A DNA stretch of 38,069 nt from positions 1-38,069 of the forward strand of contig LJUP01000010.1 in NCBI GenBank assembly GCA_001303955.1. The letters are read 5' to 3'. The DNA is from Bacteroides sp. SM23_62. Lineage in GTDB: Bacteria; Bacteroidota; Bacteroidia; Bacteroidales; SM23-62. A model generated the notes under the pieces. The model made no database searches and was not told where the DNA came from. It was given only the letters and a program-made list of their open reading frames with translations. The position numbers and the translations under genes are program-made. Shown here piece by piece: positions 1-7,682 of this stretch; within the stretch, counting starts at the first letter, position 1, and each line of letters begins with the position of its first letter.

Positions 1-1726
1 CCCACATCACCACCGATTCACCCACGATCTCTTCAGGGGTGCTGCCCAGCATTTGAACGGCCGCTTCATTCAAAAGGACACCTGACCTGTCAGAAATCCT
101 GCCGGGATCAAAAAACCTGCCATTTTTCAGGGTGAATTGATACAGATCGCAGAGACCGGGCAGGATCCGGTACTCGGAAATTGTTTTACTCTGGCTCGGT
201 GAATCGCCATATTTCCTGATTCCCTGACCACTGTATCCTAATCCGATGAAATGCCCCGATGCTGCCACCTGTTCCACGCCGGGAAGGTTCAGCAGCCTGT
301 CACGTAAGGCGGGATAATGATTGATGAGCTGTTCGTTAAGATTATGAATCAGTACAATATTTTCCGGATTGTACCCGGGTGATAGGTGCTTCAGATACCT
401 GGTCTGGGCATTGATCCCGAACAGGGTGGTCAGCAGAAAGATGGTTATGGAGATCTGAAATACACTGACGATCTTGAGCAGCATTTTCTTTTCCCCGGCC
501 GGATTTACGGTTCCCTGGATCAGTGGAATCACTTCCGATCTGCTCAGCAAGAGAGCCGGGTAGAATCCCGAAATCAGGATGGTTGCCAGGTAAACAGCCA
601 GCAGTATGAAATAAAGGCTTGGATTGGTTAAAACGGAAATGAATGATTCCCTTTGCATGATCCTTCCGAAATCGGGGATAAGGACCATGGTGATAACAAT
701 TCCTGCTAAAAAGGAGATGGTAACGATGACCAGGGTTTCCAGGTAAAACTGACCGATCAGGGTCTTGCGTTCGGCACCGTTAACTTTCCTGATACCGATC
801 TCCCTTGAGCGCTTGGCCCCATTCAGGATACACAGGTTGATGAAATTAGATAATGCAAGCACCATCACAATGATTGCGATGGTCAGCATAATTAATATGG
901 TTTTCATGTTCCCAGAGGGGGTCAGGTCTTTGATGGCTTCGGTATACAGGTGAAGCCTTTCCAGTGGTTCTGTGCTTGAAGAGAAGATGGAACTCTCGTA
1001 ATTGGCAAACCTCTGTGTAAGCAGCCTGGAATTCTGGTCACGGATGATTTTAAGCACCGACTGGTGATCGGAACCGTCTTTCAACATAAAGTAAGTGAAG
1101 AATTCCAGACCACCCAACCGCTCCAGGTTTGGAAGCGCTTCCATGGGCATCAGTATATCGAATTGAAAATGCGTATTGGCCGGTATGTTTTCGATAACCG
1201 CGGTTACCATGTAAGACTGCTTCTCCATTTCAATACTCTCCCCGACAATGTTATCAGTGCCAAAGATCCGGCGGGCAATTTTTTCTGTAAGGACCACTTC
1301 ATTGATCCCTGTCAGGGCATCCTCCAGGTTCCCGTATATCGGTTTCAGCTCAAAAAGTTCGAAAAATCCGGGATCCGAATACAATAGTCTGATGTCCTTA
1401 AACCTGTTGTTACCGTGATACACTTCCGGACGTCCTGCCTGGTAGACCTGAATGGTTTTCTCTACACCTGCGAGCTGTGGTGCAATATCGGTATAGGCTG
1501 TCCGGAGATTGATGGGGAGGACCAATGACTCTCCCTTATCCGTCCATATGGAATTCAGCCGATAGATCCGTTCGGAGTTTTTAAAATGTTTGTCAAAGCT
1601 CAGTTCATATTGGATAAATACGGTGAGTAGTATGGCTGCGGCCAGACCAAAAGAAAGTCCGGTCATGTTGGTGATAAGTGATACGGAATCACGTTTGATA
1701 ATTCGGAAAATGGTTGTCAGGGACAT
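1..1726 (-). CDS. ABC transporter permease, FtsX/MacB type (3' end outside the window)
   Basis: This is an integral membrane permease of the MacB/FtsX group, which works with a separate ATPase and usually moves lipoproteins, peptides or drugs, or transmits force across the envelope. About 575 codons are visible and the frame stays open to the left edge. After ATG at 1726 a first membrane helix (around residues 17-37) precedes a long extracytoplasmic domain (MacB_PCD type, with the stretch NEVVLTEKIARRIFG). A helix near residue 280 is followed by the FtsX signature LNGAKRSREIGIRKVNGA, then two further helices and the start of a second extracytoplasmic domain. Family members of this layout are about 780-800 residues, so roughly a quarter is missing. 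No ATPase gene is visible, so the substrate cannot be inferred. Confidence 0.9.
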   Translation of the reverse strand, partial: MSLTTIFRIIKRDSVSLITNMTGLSFGLAAAILLTVFIQYELSFDKHFKNSERIYRLNSIWTDKGESLVLPINLRTAYTDIAPQLAGVEKTIQVYQAGRPEVYHGNNRFKDIRLLYSDPGFFELFELKPIYGNLEDALTGINEVVLTEKIARRIFGTDNIVGESIEMEKQSYMVTAVIENIPANTHFQFDILMPMEALPNLERLGGLEFFTYFMLKDGSDHQSVLKIIRDQNSRLLTQRFANYESSIFSSSTEPLERLHLYTEAIKDLTPSGNMKTILIMLTIAIIVMVLALSNFINLCILNGAKRSREIGIRKVNGAERKTLIGQFYLETLVIVTISFLAGIVITMVLIPDFGRIMQRESFISVLTNPSLYFILLAVYLATILISGFYPALLLSRSEVIPLIQGTVNPAGEKKMLLKIVSVFQISITIFLLTTLFGINAQTRYLKHLSPGYNPENIVLIHNLNEQLINHYPALRDRLLNLPGVEQVAASGHFIGLGYSGQGIRKYGDSPSQSKTISEYRILPGLCDLYQFTLKNGRFFDPGRISDRSGVLLNEAAVQMLGSTPEEIVGESVVMW

Positions 1727-2301
1727 CGGTGTATTTTATTGGTCTATTCAAAAGATTCAGGTATTGGGGCTTAAGACTATAAAATACAGGAAAATTGAGA
1801 TATAAATCAAGTGAGCACCCTTTTCCGGAGTGTACTCATTAATAGGTCAATAAATTGGACTGCTCATTAATGATCTGACAAAAGTACTCAGTGAGACCGC
1901 AATTTGCAGTCAGGATTAATGATTTCTGGTGAAATTCTGTCGAATAAAAAAATAAACCCCGCAAAGCATTGATTTGCAGGGCATTGTAACCCAAATATTG
2001 CAGTTCGACAGGGAATCGGGACAGGATTGCAGTAGGCAGATTATCAGCATTTTGAAAGTTGAAACACAATTATTGCAAATAACTTCTTTTTACAGATCAA
2101 TAATTGGGTGAAAGTGGACTATTGTTATTTTGGGCTGGCAAACAGTCTTTCGCTTTCTTGATTATGGTAAACCAATCTGCTTCTGTTTATCTGGATCGGT
2201 GGCTATCCTATGAAAATAACATAAGTATTTGATCCCTAAACACCTATGAGATCAAAGATTGTAACAGTATGTCTCCAGATCATATGCAAATCTCATACGA
2301 T
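1727..2301. other. long non-coding stretch (575 bp) at the edge of the accessory block
   Basis: No convincing gene is present. The stretch holds a minus-strand terminator-like hairpin (1943-1981) and, next to it, a sequence that resembles the 3' end of the tRNA-Glu gene located at 6050-6124. The remainder (2020-2301) is AT-rich with nothing recognisable. A 76-codon open frame over the hairpin is not believed to be coding. Confidence 0.6.
1943..1981 (-). terminator. rho-independent terminator-like hairpin
   Basis: On the minus strand a 9-bp stem (1973-1981 with 1957-1965, one G-U pair) closes a 7-nt loop and is followed by a T-rich tract (1943-1956). The only known minus-strand gene upstream ends at 2302, about 320 bp away, so it may end the cassette transcript with a long 3' region, or it may be a relic of a tRNA terminator: its sequence resembles the one behind tRNA-Glu at 6009-6044. 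Confidence 0.65.
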
Positions 2302-2814
2302 TCAGTTCTTAAATCTAAGGATTACTTTAAGCTCCTCATATACATTGAATACTATAGGGCAGACCGAATAATTATCGATAACCCCTAATAATCTGTAGGT
2401 GAATCCCTTTTTGTGCATATGAGGATATGATCTGCATTCATATGGACGGTCACGGTATATTGCACATTTTTTATTTTCCAGGAACCTGCAAGGCAGATCC
2501 TTAAGTACCCGATCTCCCTCCATGTTTATTTCACTATATTCTCTCATGAACTCTTCAGCTGACATGTTCAGGGATCTGATAATTCTTTTAATATCTTTCT
2601 TTGATATTAATGTTTGAAGCACAATACAGCAATTGGCGCAGGTTGTGCAATCAATTGCTGAGGTATATTTCTGGTACAACCCGTTGACAATTATATCAAT
2701 CCTGTCGGGATCCTGCATTTTCAAATAGCTTCGGAATCTGAAGTTTTCATTCTCATTCAAATTACCAAGCTGTTGTATTTTTACTAGGTCTTTTATCATA
2801 TCATGACTTAACAT
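2302..2814 (-). CDS. YkgJ-family cysteine-cluster protein (CxxCxxCC)
   Basis: A 170-residue soluble protein with the pattern of the YkgJ family (putative zinc- or iron-chelating domain). Eight cysteines are present: C56, C59, C62 and C63 form the CX2CX2CC motif, followed by C109, C117, C127 and C152; the segment CAIYRDRPYECRSYP is typical. The family is thought to bind a metal or Fe-S cluster, but no general reaction is established. It is the last gene of a three-gene minus-strand unit, 31 bp after the 220-residue protein, which itself follows a radical-SAM enzyme. A role in metal supply or in the same modification pathway is inferred from position only. ATG codons at 2814 and 2799 are both possible starts. 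Confidence 0.85.
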   Translation of the reverse strand: MLSHDMIKDLVKIQQLGNLNENENFRFRSYLKMQDPDRIDIIVNGLYQKYTSAIDCTTCANCCIVLQTLISKKDIKRIIRSLNMSAEEFMREYSEINMEGDRVLKDLPCRFLENKKCAIYRDRPYECRSYPHMHKKGFTYRLLGVIDNYSVCPIVFNVYEELKVILRFKN

Positions 2815-2845
2815 TAACTTGTAAGTAATTTCCGGATCATTGTCA

Positions 2846-3508
2846 TTAGATTTCTATACAGGATAACAATTCCTGAATTTCTTCGGGTAATTCTGAATTT
2901 TCTGCAGAACCTTCAGGAAGGTTTACCAGGGTTTCTTCCATTGCATACAAATCAATTATCCCCTTTAGAAGCCTGTAGTCTCCTTTCATTAAATATTCCC
3001 TGTTTTTTTCCAGCAGTCTCAACAGATTGTCAATGCTGTTATCTGCCTCACCATAATCATCGTCGTCATAATCAGAATATTCATCGTAACTATTTTTATC
3101 CTCAGTTATTAAAGCATCCAGTCTGCAGTCAATTGATATTATCAAACGATTATTCCTATGATATATGTTGATCCCCACATCATCTCCGCCCGTGAAATCA
3201 AATTGCGCCATTTTTTGAATGGTTGCCGTATCTGTATTCCATGCCATAACCAGATTCCACCAACCGTAACTTTCCGACCACATGACATCGTAATACTTTT
3301 CCATAAGTGGTTCCCAGCCACCCGGGAGGTCCGCCCACTCGCCATGATAGATAAAACTGGCCCTTCTTTCGGTAGGATTAGCCCGGCTTGATAATCGTGA
3401 AACCGCAGCCTTTTCCTTCGATCCGAGTATCTTATCGATAGCATAGAATTCATAGGATGTAGAGCTGTGATCAGCTGCAAATCCTTTTCTTATGCTGATT
3501 ACCTTCAT
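2846..3508 (-). CDS. uncharacterised protein with N-terminal KGFAADHSSTSYEF motif; candidate radical-SAM substrate or partner
   Basis: A 220-residue protein that I cannot assign to a named family. The first 21 residues contain KGFAADHSSTSYEF (residues 8-21). From memory this resembles an unexplained N-terminal motif (GFVSNSSSSSF-like) shared by otherwise unrelated hypothetical proteins. The body is rich in aromatic residues (around 72-90, several Trp and Tyr), has an acidic Asp/Tyr stretch (about 138-155) and a helical acidic C-terminus. There is no signal peptide or membrane segment, and only two cysteines (C128, C217). It starts 11 bp after the stop of the radical-SAM gene and is followed 31 bp later by a YkgJ-type gene, so the three are probably co-transcribed. 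The position makes it the natural candidate for a protein modified by the enzyme; this is inference. Confidence 0.75.
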   Translation of the reverse strand: MKVISIRKGFAADHSSTSYEFYAIDKILGSKEKAAVSRLSSRANPTERRASFIYHGEWADLPGGWEPLMEKYYDVMWSESYGWWNLVMAWNTDTATIQKMAQFDFTGGDDVGINIYHRNNRLIISIDCRLDALITEDKNSYDEYSDYDDDDYGEADNSIDNLLRLLEKNREYLMKGDYRLLKGIIDLYAMEETLVNLPEGSAENSELPEEIQELLSCIEI

Positions 3509-3519
3509 AATGATATGAA

Positions 3520-5340
3520 TTATGTATTGTAACGGTGACTGTTAAAGATCCATTCCGGATAATCATCTGCTTCCTTTTCAAGCCATTCTTCAATCTCTTC
3601 GGAGGATACAAATGGAACACCACCCGGGGTGCAGCCAATGACATACTGGATTTCAGATATAATATCATACCCCGGAAGGGTATATCCGAATTTGGGTGAT
3701 CTGTTAACTGATCTTGTAATTGAATTCAATTCTTTGATGGCTTTTCTTTCTCCGACACCGTAACGCTCCATATACTCTCTGGCAGTTATAGTGCCTGTTT
3801 TTTTAAGATAATCCAGGATATCAACTGACCTGCCGTTCTTTCCTAATTGTCTAAGTGGTGCAGGCAGGGGTTCAGGACAACCTGGGTCTCCCCCGAGGGG
3901 ATTATGTGCAAAGACCCTGCAACCTCCACACATATTTTTTCGCATACAGATGCCACACCAGCTTTCCTTAATCTGTCTGCCATTCCTAAAATACCGGTAT
4001 TTCTTTAGGATCTTCGATTTGTCCCAGACATCCTGCACGTCATCCGTAAGAATATTACCCGCCTTCATTGCTGGATACACAAGTTGAGAACAGGGATACA
4101 TATCTCCGGATGGAGAGATGGCCAGTATCCTGTCAGCGGCTACACATCCCTTGTATCCAATGTATTTTGCGACATTCTCAGGAACATAGCGTTGTAAAAA
4201 ACCAAGGGCACAATCCGTCCTCAGGTCCAGTTCAGGGTATTTCTTCCTGATTGAAATCAGGTTACTGTGCAGATATAATAATTGTTCCCGGTCAGGCTTA
4301 TCCTGTTGCCAAAGGTTTCTTGAAACCGGGGGTTTATACCTTATAAAAACGATGCGCTTAAAGCCTGATGATAAAATTTTAGATAGGATTTCTTCCAGCT
4401 TTTCGATGACCGATTTGCTGAGTATAATATTTACGCCGGGAGAAATCCCTGTATCTTTCAGAGCGAGAGTGGTATTTTCCAGTGGCCCTTTTAAATCAGC
4501 AAAAGCCTTTCCAAGCAATTCATCGATTGAGAAACCTATCTGAAGATTTTTAATAATCCCGGAATACGGGGATATATCTTTGAATTTCAGATTTTTTAAT
4601 CCGGTTGTTACATGGACGAGCAGACCGGATGCCGCTGCATGGGAAACAATTTCAGGAAGCCCTTCTTTTTCAAAAGGCTCTCCACCGCCAATAGCCAATT
4701 GGAATATGCCCCATCCGGCCAGTTTGTCAACCACCTTATGTGCCTCCTCAGTGGTTAATTCATCACCAGTATGGGGGAATCGCCTGGTGTAGCATTCAGG
4801 ACAGTCTTGCTGGCAACGGTAAGTAAAAGCCCAGTGGACAGTTTCCGGTGCTGAGAGCCATTGTCGCGGGGGATTTTCCTTTAAGGATTTAATGAGAGTA
4901 TGCTTCTTTGCAGGCTCCGTGAAAATATCTGAATCTGTATAATTGCGCTGACAGATCAATCCATTCTGTTGTAATGATAACAGTATCGCCTCAAACTGGG
5001 CATTATTGTCCCGCAGAAGATTATTCTCAACCAGGACAGATTCCAGGTCATTATTCGTCAAAATCCCCTGCTCAAGGATTGTAAGCATTGCAAACGCTTC
5101 TCTGTCAAGTTCAACAATATTGCCATTCCAGGTATTAAAAACCAGTCCACCGAAATACTCCCTGCGCAACCTGACTTTATCAGAAAGACTGAGTATATTA
5201 ACGGATTCTTGATTATCGTTAAGATGCTGTCTCAATTGGAATATCTGATTTTCAGCTTTAATGGCATCAATAGGATAAATCTTCCTAATAACCAACTTTC
5301 CTGATAAAGATAACTTAAAACTGTTATTGCAGGAATGCAA
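3520..5340 (-). CDS. radical SAM/SPASM protein with N-terminal PqqD-like domain
   Basis: A 606-codon frame. Residues about 57-130 look like a PqqD-type peptide-recognition domain (YFGGLVFNTWNGNIVELDRE). The radical-SAM core follows, with the 4Fe-4S motif C176-x3-C180-x2-C183 and GGGEP at 218-222. A SPASM-type auxiliary cluster region carries C399, C417, C462, C465, C471, C474 and C488. A C-terminal extension (about 505-606) has a winged-helix-like part and an acidic end. This order is that of enzymes that modify ribosomally made peptides or proteins. The first in-frame ATG is codon 85, inside the PqqD-like region, so translation must begin at a non-ATG codon: TTG at 5340 (used here), or TTG at codon 16 or 36. 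It leads a unit with the KGFAADHSSTSYEF protein and a YkgJ-type protein. The exact chemistry cannot be told from sequence. Confidence 0.9.
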   Translation of the reverse strand: MHSCNNSFKLSLSGKLVIRKIYPIDAIKAENQIFQLRQHLNDNQESVNILSLSDKVRLRREYFGGLVFNTWNGNIVELDREAFAMLTILEQGILTNNDLESVLVENNLLRDNNAQFEAILLSLQQNGLICQRNYTDSDIFTEPAKKHTLIKSLKENPPRQWLSAPETVHWAFTYRCQQDCPECYTRRFPHTGDELTTEEAHKVVDKLAGWGIFQLAIGGGEPFEKEGLPEIVSHAAASGLLVHVTTGLKNLKFKDISPYSGIIKNLQIGFSIDELLGKAFADLKGPLENTTLALKDTGISPGVNIILSKSVIEKLEEILSKILSSGFKRIVFIRYKPPVSRNLWQQDKPDREQLLYLHSNLISIRKKYPELDLRTDCALGFLQRYVPENVAKYIGYKGCVAADRILAISPSGDMYPCSQLVYPAMKAGNILTDDVQDVWDKSKILKKYRYFRNGRQIKESWCGICMRKNMCGGCRVFAHNPLGGDPGCPEPLPAPLRQLGKNGRSVDILDYLKKTGTITAREYMERYGVGERKAIKELNSITRSVNRSPKFGYTLPGYDIISEIQYVIGCTPGGVPFVSSEEIEEWLEKEADDYPEWIFNSHRYNT

Positions 5341-5414
5341 AAAACAGATAATATTTAGTTATAAAATAGAACAGGGCATTTAGATATTTGGCCCATTAAA
5401 ATGAAGGAATGGTT

Positions 5415-5612
5415 TTAAGAAAGGTCGGATTTTATCAGGGATTCAATTCCTTTCAAGTAAAGTATAGCACTTACTGCATAAAAACATGCATAATAAAGCC
5501 TGTTAACACATGAATTCATGCTTTTATGCTCTGCTAGCAGTTTTGCATCTTTGAAAGTCTCAAATGATCTTTGAATCCGGTAGTTCAGACAATCCGACAG
5601 GTTTTCCGTCAT
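5415..5612 (-). pseudogene. truncated HEPN-domain protein (HepT-like antitoxin/toxin partner)
   Basis: Only 65 codons. The N-terminal helix and the RLYYACFYAVSAILYLKGIE stretch match the first half of HEPN domains paired with MNT nucleotidyltransferases. Full HEPN partners are about 120-135 residues and carry a catalytic RX4HXY motif in the second half, which is missing here. No continuation was found in the next 74 bp in the same frame after the stop. The start overlaps the end of the MNT gene by about 53 bp, the usual arrangement for such pairs. The remnant ends just before the radical-SAM cassette, which may mark an old insertion or deletion junction. It could still be translated as a short protein. 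Confidence 0.65.
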
Positions 5613-5931
5613 GTATTTTTTTCCCTTCTCTCTTGATGCTTTTATAAAAAGGAGTTATATAATACTTGTTTTCCCAATCCTTTTTTGAATAAACGAATAC
5701 CGAAATAGGTTCACCAATTTCCAGCTCCAGGTCAAATAAGTGGTGCCTGAAACTCTGCTCGATTCTTTTATCAACCGTAACATTTTTCAACAGGATTAAG
5801 ATATCCCAATCAGATTCCTTATGTGGGGTTCCTCTTGCATGTGAACCGTACAGGATCACTTCTGCAGCAGGATCCTTCTCCAAAATCCTGTTGTGAATTA
5901 ATTTAATTATATGTTGTTCTTTCTCAGTCAT
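5560..5931 (-). CDS. MNT-type nucleotidyltransferase (MntA-like)
   Basis: A minimal nucleotidyltransferase of about 123 residues. It shows the Pol-beta fold signature GS-x10-DxD in GSHARGTPHKESDWDILI, containing both catalytic aspartates. Proteins of this family paired with HEPN proteins form a toxin-antitoxin pair in which MntA transfers AMP groups to the HEPN ribonuclease. Here the partner is cut short, so the pair is unlikely to work in the usual way. The ATG at 5931 is preferred over an upstream TTG because family members start with a similar helix, and because a TAnnTTTG promoter box (5936-5943) lies immediately before it, implying a nearly leaderless message. Confidence 0.85.
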   Translation of the reverse strand: MTEKEQHIIKLIHNRILEKDPAAEVILYGSHARGTPHKESDWDILILLKNVTVDKRIEQSFRHHLFDLELEIGEPISVFVYSKKDWENKYYITPFYKSIKREGKKIHDGKPVGLSELPDSKII

Positions 5932-5935
5932 ATTA

Positions 5936-5943
5936 CAAAGGTA
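5936..5943 (-). promoter_or_regulatory. Bacteroidetes -7 box upstream of the MNT gene
   Basis: Minus-strand TACCTTTG, an exact TAnnTTTG match, lies 4 bp from the ATG at 5931. If used, the transcript would begin almost at the start codon. Confidence 0.5.
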
Positions 5944-6008
5944 AAAAAACCTGTAATATACAGACCCGAGTCGTAACAAATACAGGTGAGAATTTCATGA
6001 AGCATCAA

Positions 6009-6044
6009 GAAAAAACCTCTGCAAACATTTGATTTACAGAGGTT
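6009..6044 (-). terminator. rho-independent terminator of tRNA-Glu
   Basis: On the minus strand, AACCTCTG (6037-6044) pairs with CAGAGGTT (6014-6021), an 8-bp stem with a 15-nt loop, followed by a T tract (to 6011). It sits 5 nt behind the encoded CCA of tRNA-Glu. Confidence 0.85.
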
Positions 6045-6049
6045 TAACT

Positions 6050-6124
6050 TGGCAGTCCGTAGGGGAATCGAACCCCTGTTACCAGGATGAAAACCTGGCG
6101 TCCTAACCCCTAGACGAACGGACC
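6050..6124 (-). tRNA. tRNA-Glu (anticodon UUC)
   Basis: The minus strand folds into a complete cloverleaf: acceptor strand GGTCCGT pairs with ACGGACT (with a G-U first pair, as in other Bacteroidetes tRNA-Glu), anticodon stem CCAGG/CCTGG around loop TTTTCAT (anticodon TTC), and T-arm CAGGGGTTCGATTCCCCTA. The discriminator G is at 6053 and CCA is encoded (6050-6052). Confidence 0.97.
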
Positions 6125-6142
6125 GTTTTTTTATCGGCGGTG

Positions 6143-6172
6143 CAAATATAATTGAATTTTCGTTTTCAGCAA
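6143..6172 (-). promoter_or_regulatory. promoter of tRNA-Glu
   Basis: The minus strand carries an exact -7 box TATATTTG (6143-6150) 18 bp behind TTGC (6169-6172), matching the Bacteroidetes sigma consensus (TTG at -33, TAnnTTTG at -7). The tRNA 5' end is 18 bp downstream. Confidence 0.75.
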
Positions 6173-6223
6173 GAGCAGTAATTAAAAATATGTGTTAAAA
6201 ATCAACCAATCAGGAGGATGCTA

Positions 6224-7591
6224 TTAGTCTCCGTGGCCAATGATGGATCTGGCCATGGCCTCCAGGTCCTGTCCGTCAAAATTCCCTGATGTCATGATCA
6301 AAAGGTTGCTGTCTTTCCATTCCGAATTGAGCAGGTCTCTTACGAGTTTCCCGGCATCATTGTAAACCCAGAGGTCAGGCTGGTTAAATGCATCCTGTAC
6401 CTGGTCCGCGGAGATCTCCGGCAGTTTTTTATGGGCTACGGTCCCGGGATTGAAATATACAATGGCCTTATCCGCTGCCAGCATGGTAGCCACGTATTGA
6501 GGCAGGAAATCTGCATTCAGGCTGCTGAAGGTATGTAATTCCAGAACGGCCGTTAGCCATCGTTCTGGATATTGTTCCTTTAGGGCACGGGTGGTGGCTT
6601 TTACCTTGGAGGGGGCATGCGCAAAATCAAGGTATACGGACGTTTGTTCATTTTCTCCGAGCAATTCCATTCGTTTCCCCGCCCCTGTAAAATTTTGTAT
6701 GGCACCATAAAACCTTTCATTGTTTATGCCAAACATCTCACATACCAGTTTCGCACCGTTGATGTTTTGCATGTTATGGTGACCAAAGACGGAAAGCCGG
6801 TATTCCCTGTCATCATCGATAAGGTAGGTATTTCCCTCCCTGATCCTGTGTGGATGTTCACGGTATGGGATAAAATCTAGCAGGCGCCCGGAGGATTTAA
6901 CAAGCTTAACAACTTCCGGATCCTCACTGGCGTAGATGAGTGAGCCTCCGACTTCCGTTTTTTCAATGAAGATCCTGAACTGTTCAAGGTAATTTTCATA
7001 GGTCGGGAATACATTCATATGATCCCAGGCGATGCCTGATATCAAGGCGATATGAGGTTTGTACAAATGGAACTTGGGCCGCCTGTCCAGGACTGATGCT
7101 AGGTATTCATCGCCTTCGAAAACAGCAATTTCTGACGATTCGCTTAATCCCACCATGGTTTCAAATCCGTCAACCATGGATCCTACCATATAATCAAACG
7201 CAACACCATGATGTTTCAGCACATGCATGATCATGGATGTGATGGTGGTCTTTCCATGGCTCCCCCCTATGACGACACGTGTTTTGTTCCGGGTTTGTTC
7301 ATAAAGGAATTCAGGGAAGGACCGGATCTGCAATCCGAGCTCATTGGCCTTGGCCAGTTCAGGATTATCATCCCTGGCATGCATACCAAGGATCACGGTA
7401 TGAATGTCGCGCGTGATTTTGGAAGGGAACCATCCCTGTTCGCGAGGGAGGAGCCCGTATTGAGCCAGCCTGCCGAGGGAAGGTTCAAAGATCTCATCAT
7501 CAGATCCGCTCACCTGGTAACCCTTTTTATGCAGGGCTATGGCAAGGTTATGCATGACGGCTCCTCCAATGGCTATAAAATGGACCTTCAT
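6224..7591 (-). CDS. mpl: Mur ligase family protein, Mpl type (UDP-N-acetylmuramate:tripeptide ligase)
   Basis: A 455-residue cytoplasmic ATP-dependent ligase. Mpl joins the recycled tripeptide L-Ala-gamma-D-Glu-meso-DAP to UDP-MurNAc, returning cell-wall peptides to peptidoglycan synthesis. The N-terminal Rossmann-like domain (AIGGAVMHNLAIAL, GSDDEIFEPS) fits Mpl/MurC, the ATP-binding loop GGSHGKTT is at residues 109-116, and the central domain has the Mur-type EGDEYLAS and an SGIAWDHMN segment. The length and the DDEIFEPS pattern favour Mpl over MurC, although automated pipelines often name it UDP-N-acetylmuramate-alanine ligase. It stands alone on this strand, divergent from the hydrolase gene at 7683. 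It is accompanied in this window by dapD, which serves DAP synthesis. Confidence 0.85.
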   Translation of the reverse strand: MKVHFIAIGGAVMHNLAIALHKKGYQVSGSDDEIFEPSLGRLAQYGLLPREQGWFPSKITRDIHTVILGMHARDDNPELAKANELGLQIRSFPEFLYEQTRNKTRVVIGGSHGKTTITSMIMHVLKHHGVAFDYMVGSMVDGFETMVGLSESSEIAVFEGDEYLASVLDRRPKFHLYKPHIALISGIAWDHMNVFPTYENYLEQFRIFIEKTEVGGSLIYASEDPEVVKLVKSSGRLLDFIPYREHPHRIREGNTYLIDDDREYRLSVFGHHNMQNINGAKLVCEMFGINNERFYGAIQNFTGAGKRMELLGENEQTSVYLDFAHAPSKVKATTRALKEQYPERWLTAVLELHTFSSLNADFLPQYVATMLAADKAIVYFNPGTVAHKKLPEISADQVQDAFNQPDLWVYNDAGKLVRDLLNSEWKDSNLLIMTSGNFDGQDLEAMARSIIGHGD

Positions 7592-7650
7592 CAGTTTAAA
7601 CTTTCAGCCTGGCAGGGCAGGTAATTATATTATTATATGAAAATCTTTTC

Positions 7651-7658
7651 GATCTTTG
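7651..7658 (+). promoter_or_regulatory. probable -7 box of the metallo-hydrolase gene
   Basis: GATCTTTG matches TAnnTTTG at seven of eight positions including the TTTG, 24 bp before the ATG at 7683. No clear -33 element was seen. Confidence 0.4.
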
Positions 7659-7682
7659 CGATTTGACCAGACCTGTAAAGTT

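Noticed and set aside
1811-1839. Imperfect inverted repeat GTGAGCACCC / GGAGTGTACTC upstream of the ABC permease gene.
   Set aside because: The arms mismatch at several positions and need a bulge; not strong enough to call an operator.
1839-2069. Open frame of 76 codons on the minus strand in the non-coding stretch.
   Set aside because: It runs through the terminator hairpin and the tRNA-like sequence and has no recognisable domain.
5341-5414. Possible frameshifted continuation of the HEPN gene.
   Set aside because: The 74 bp after the stop hold no HEPN-like residues in the same frame; the truncation seems real.
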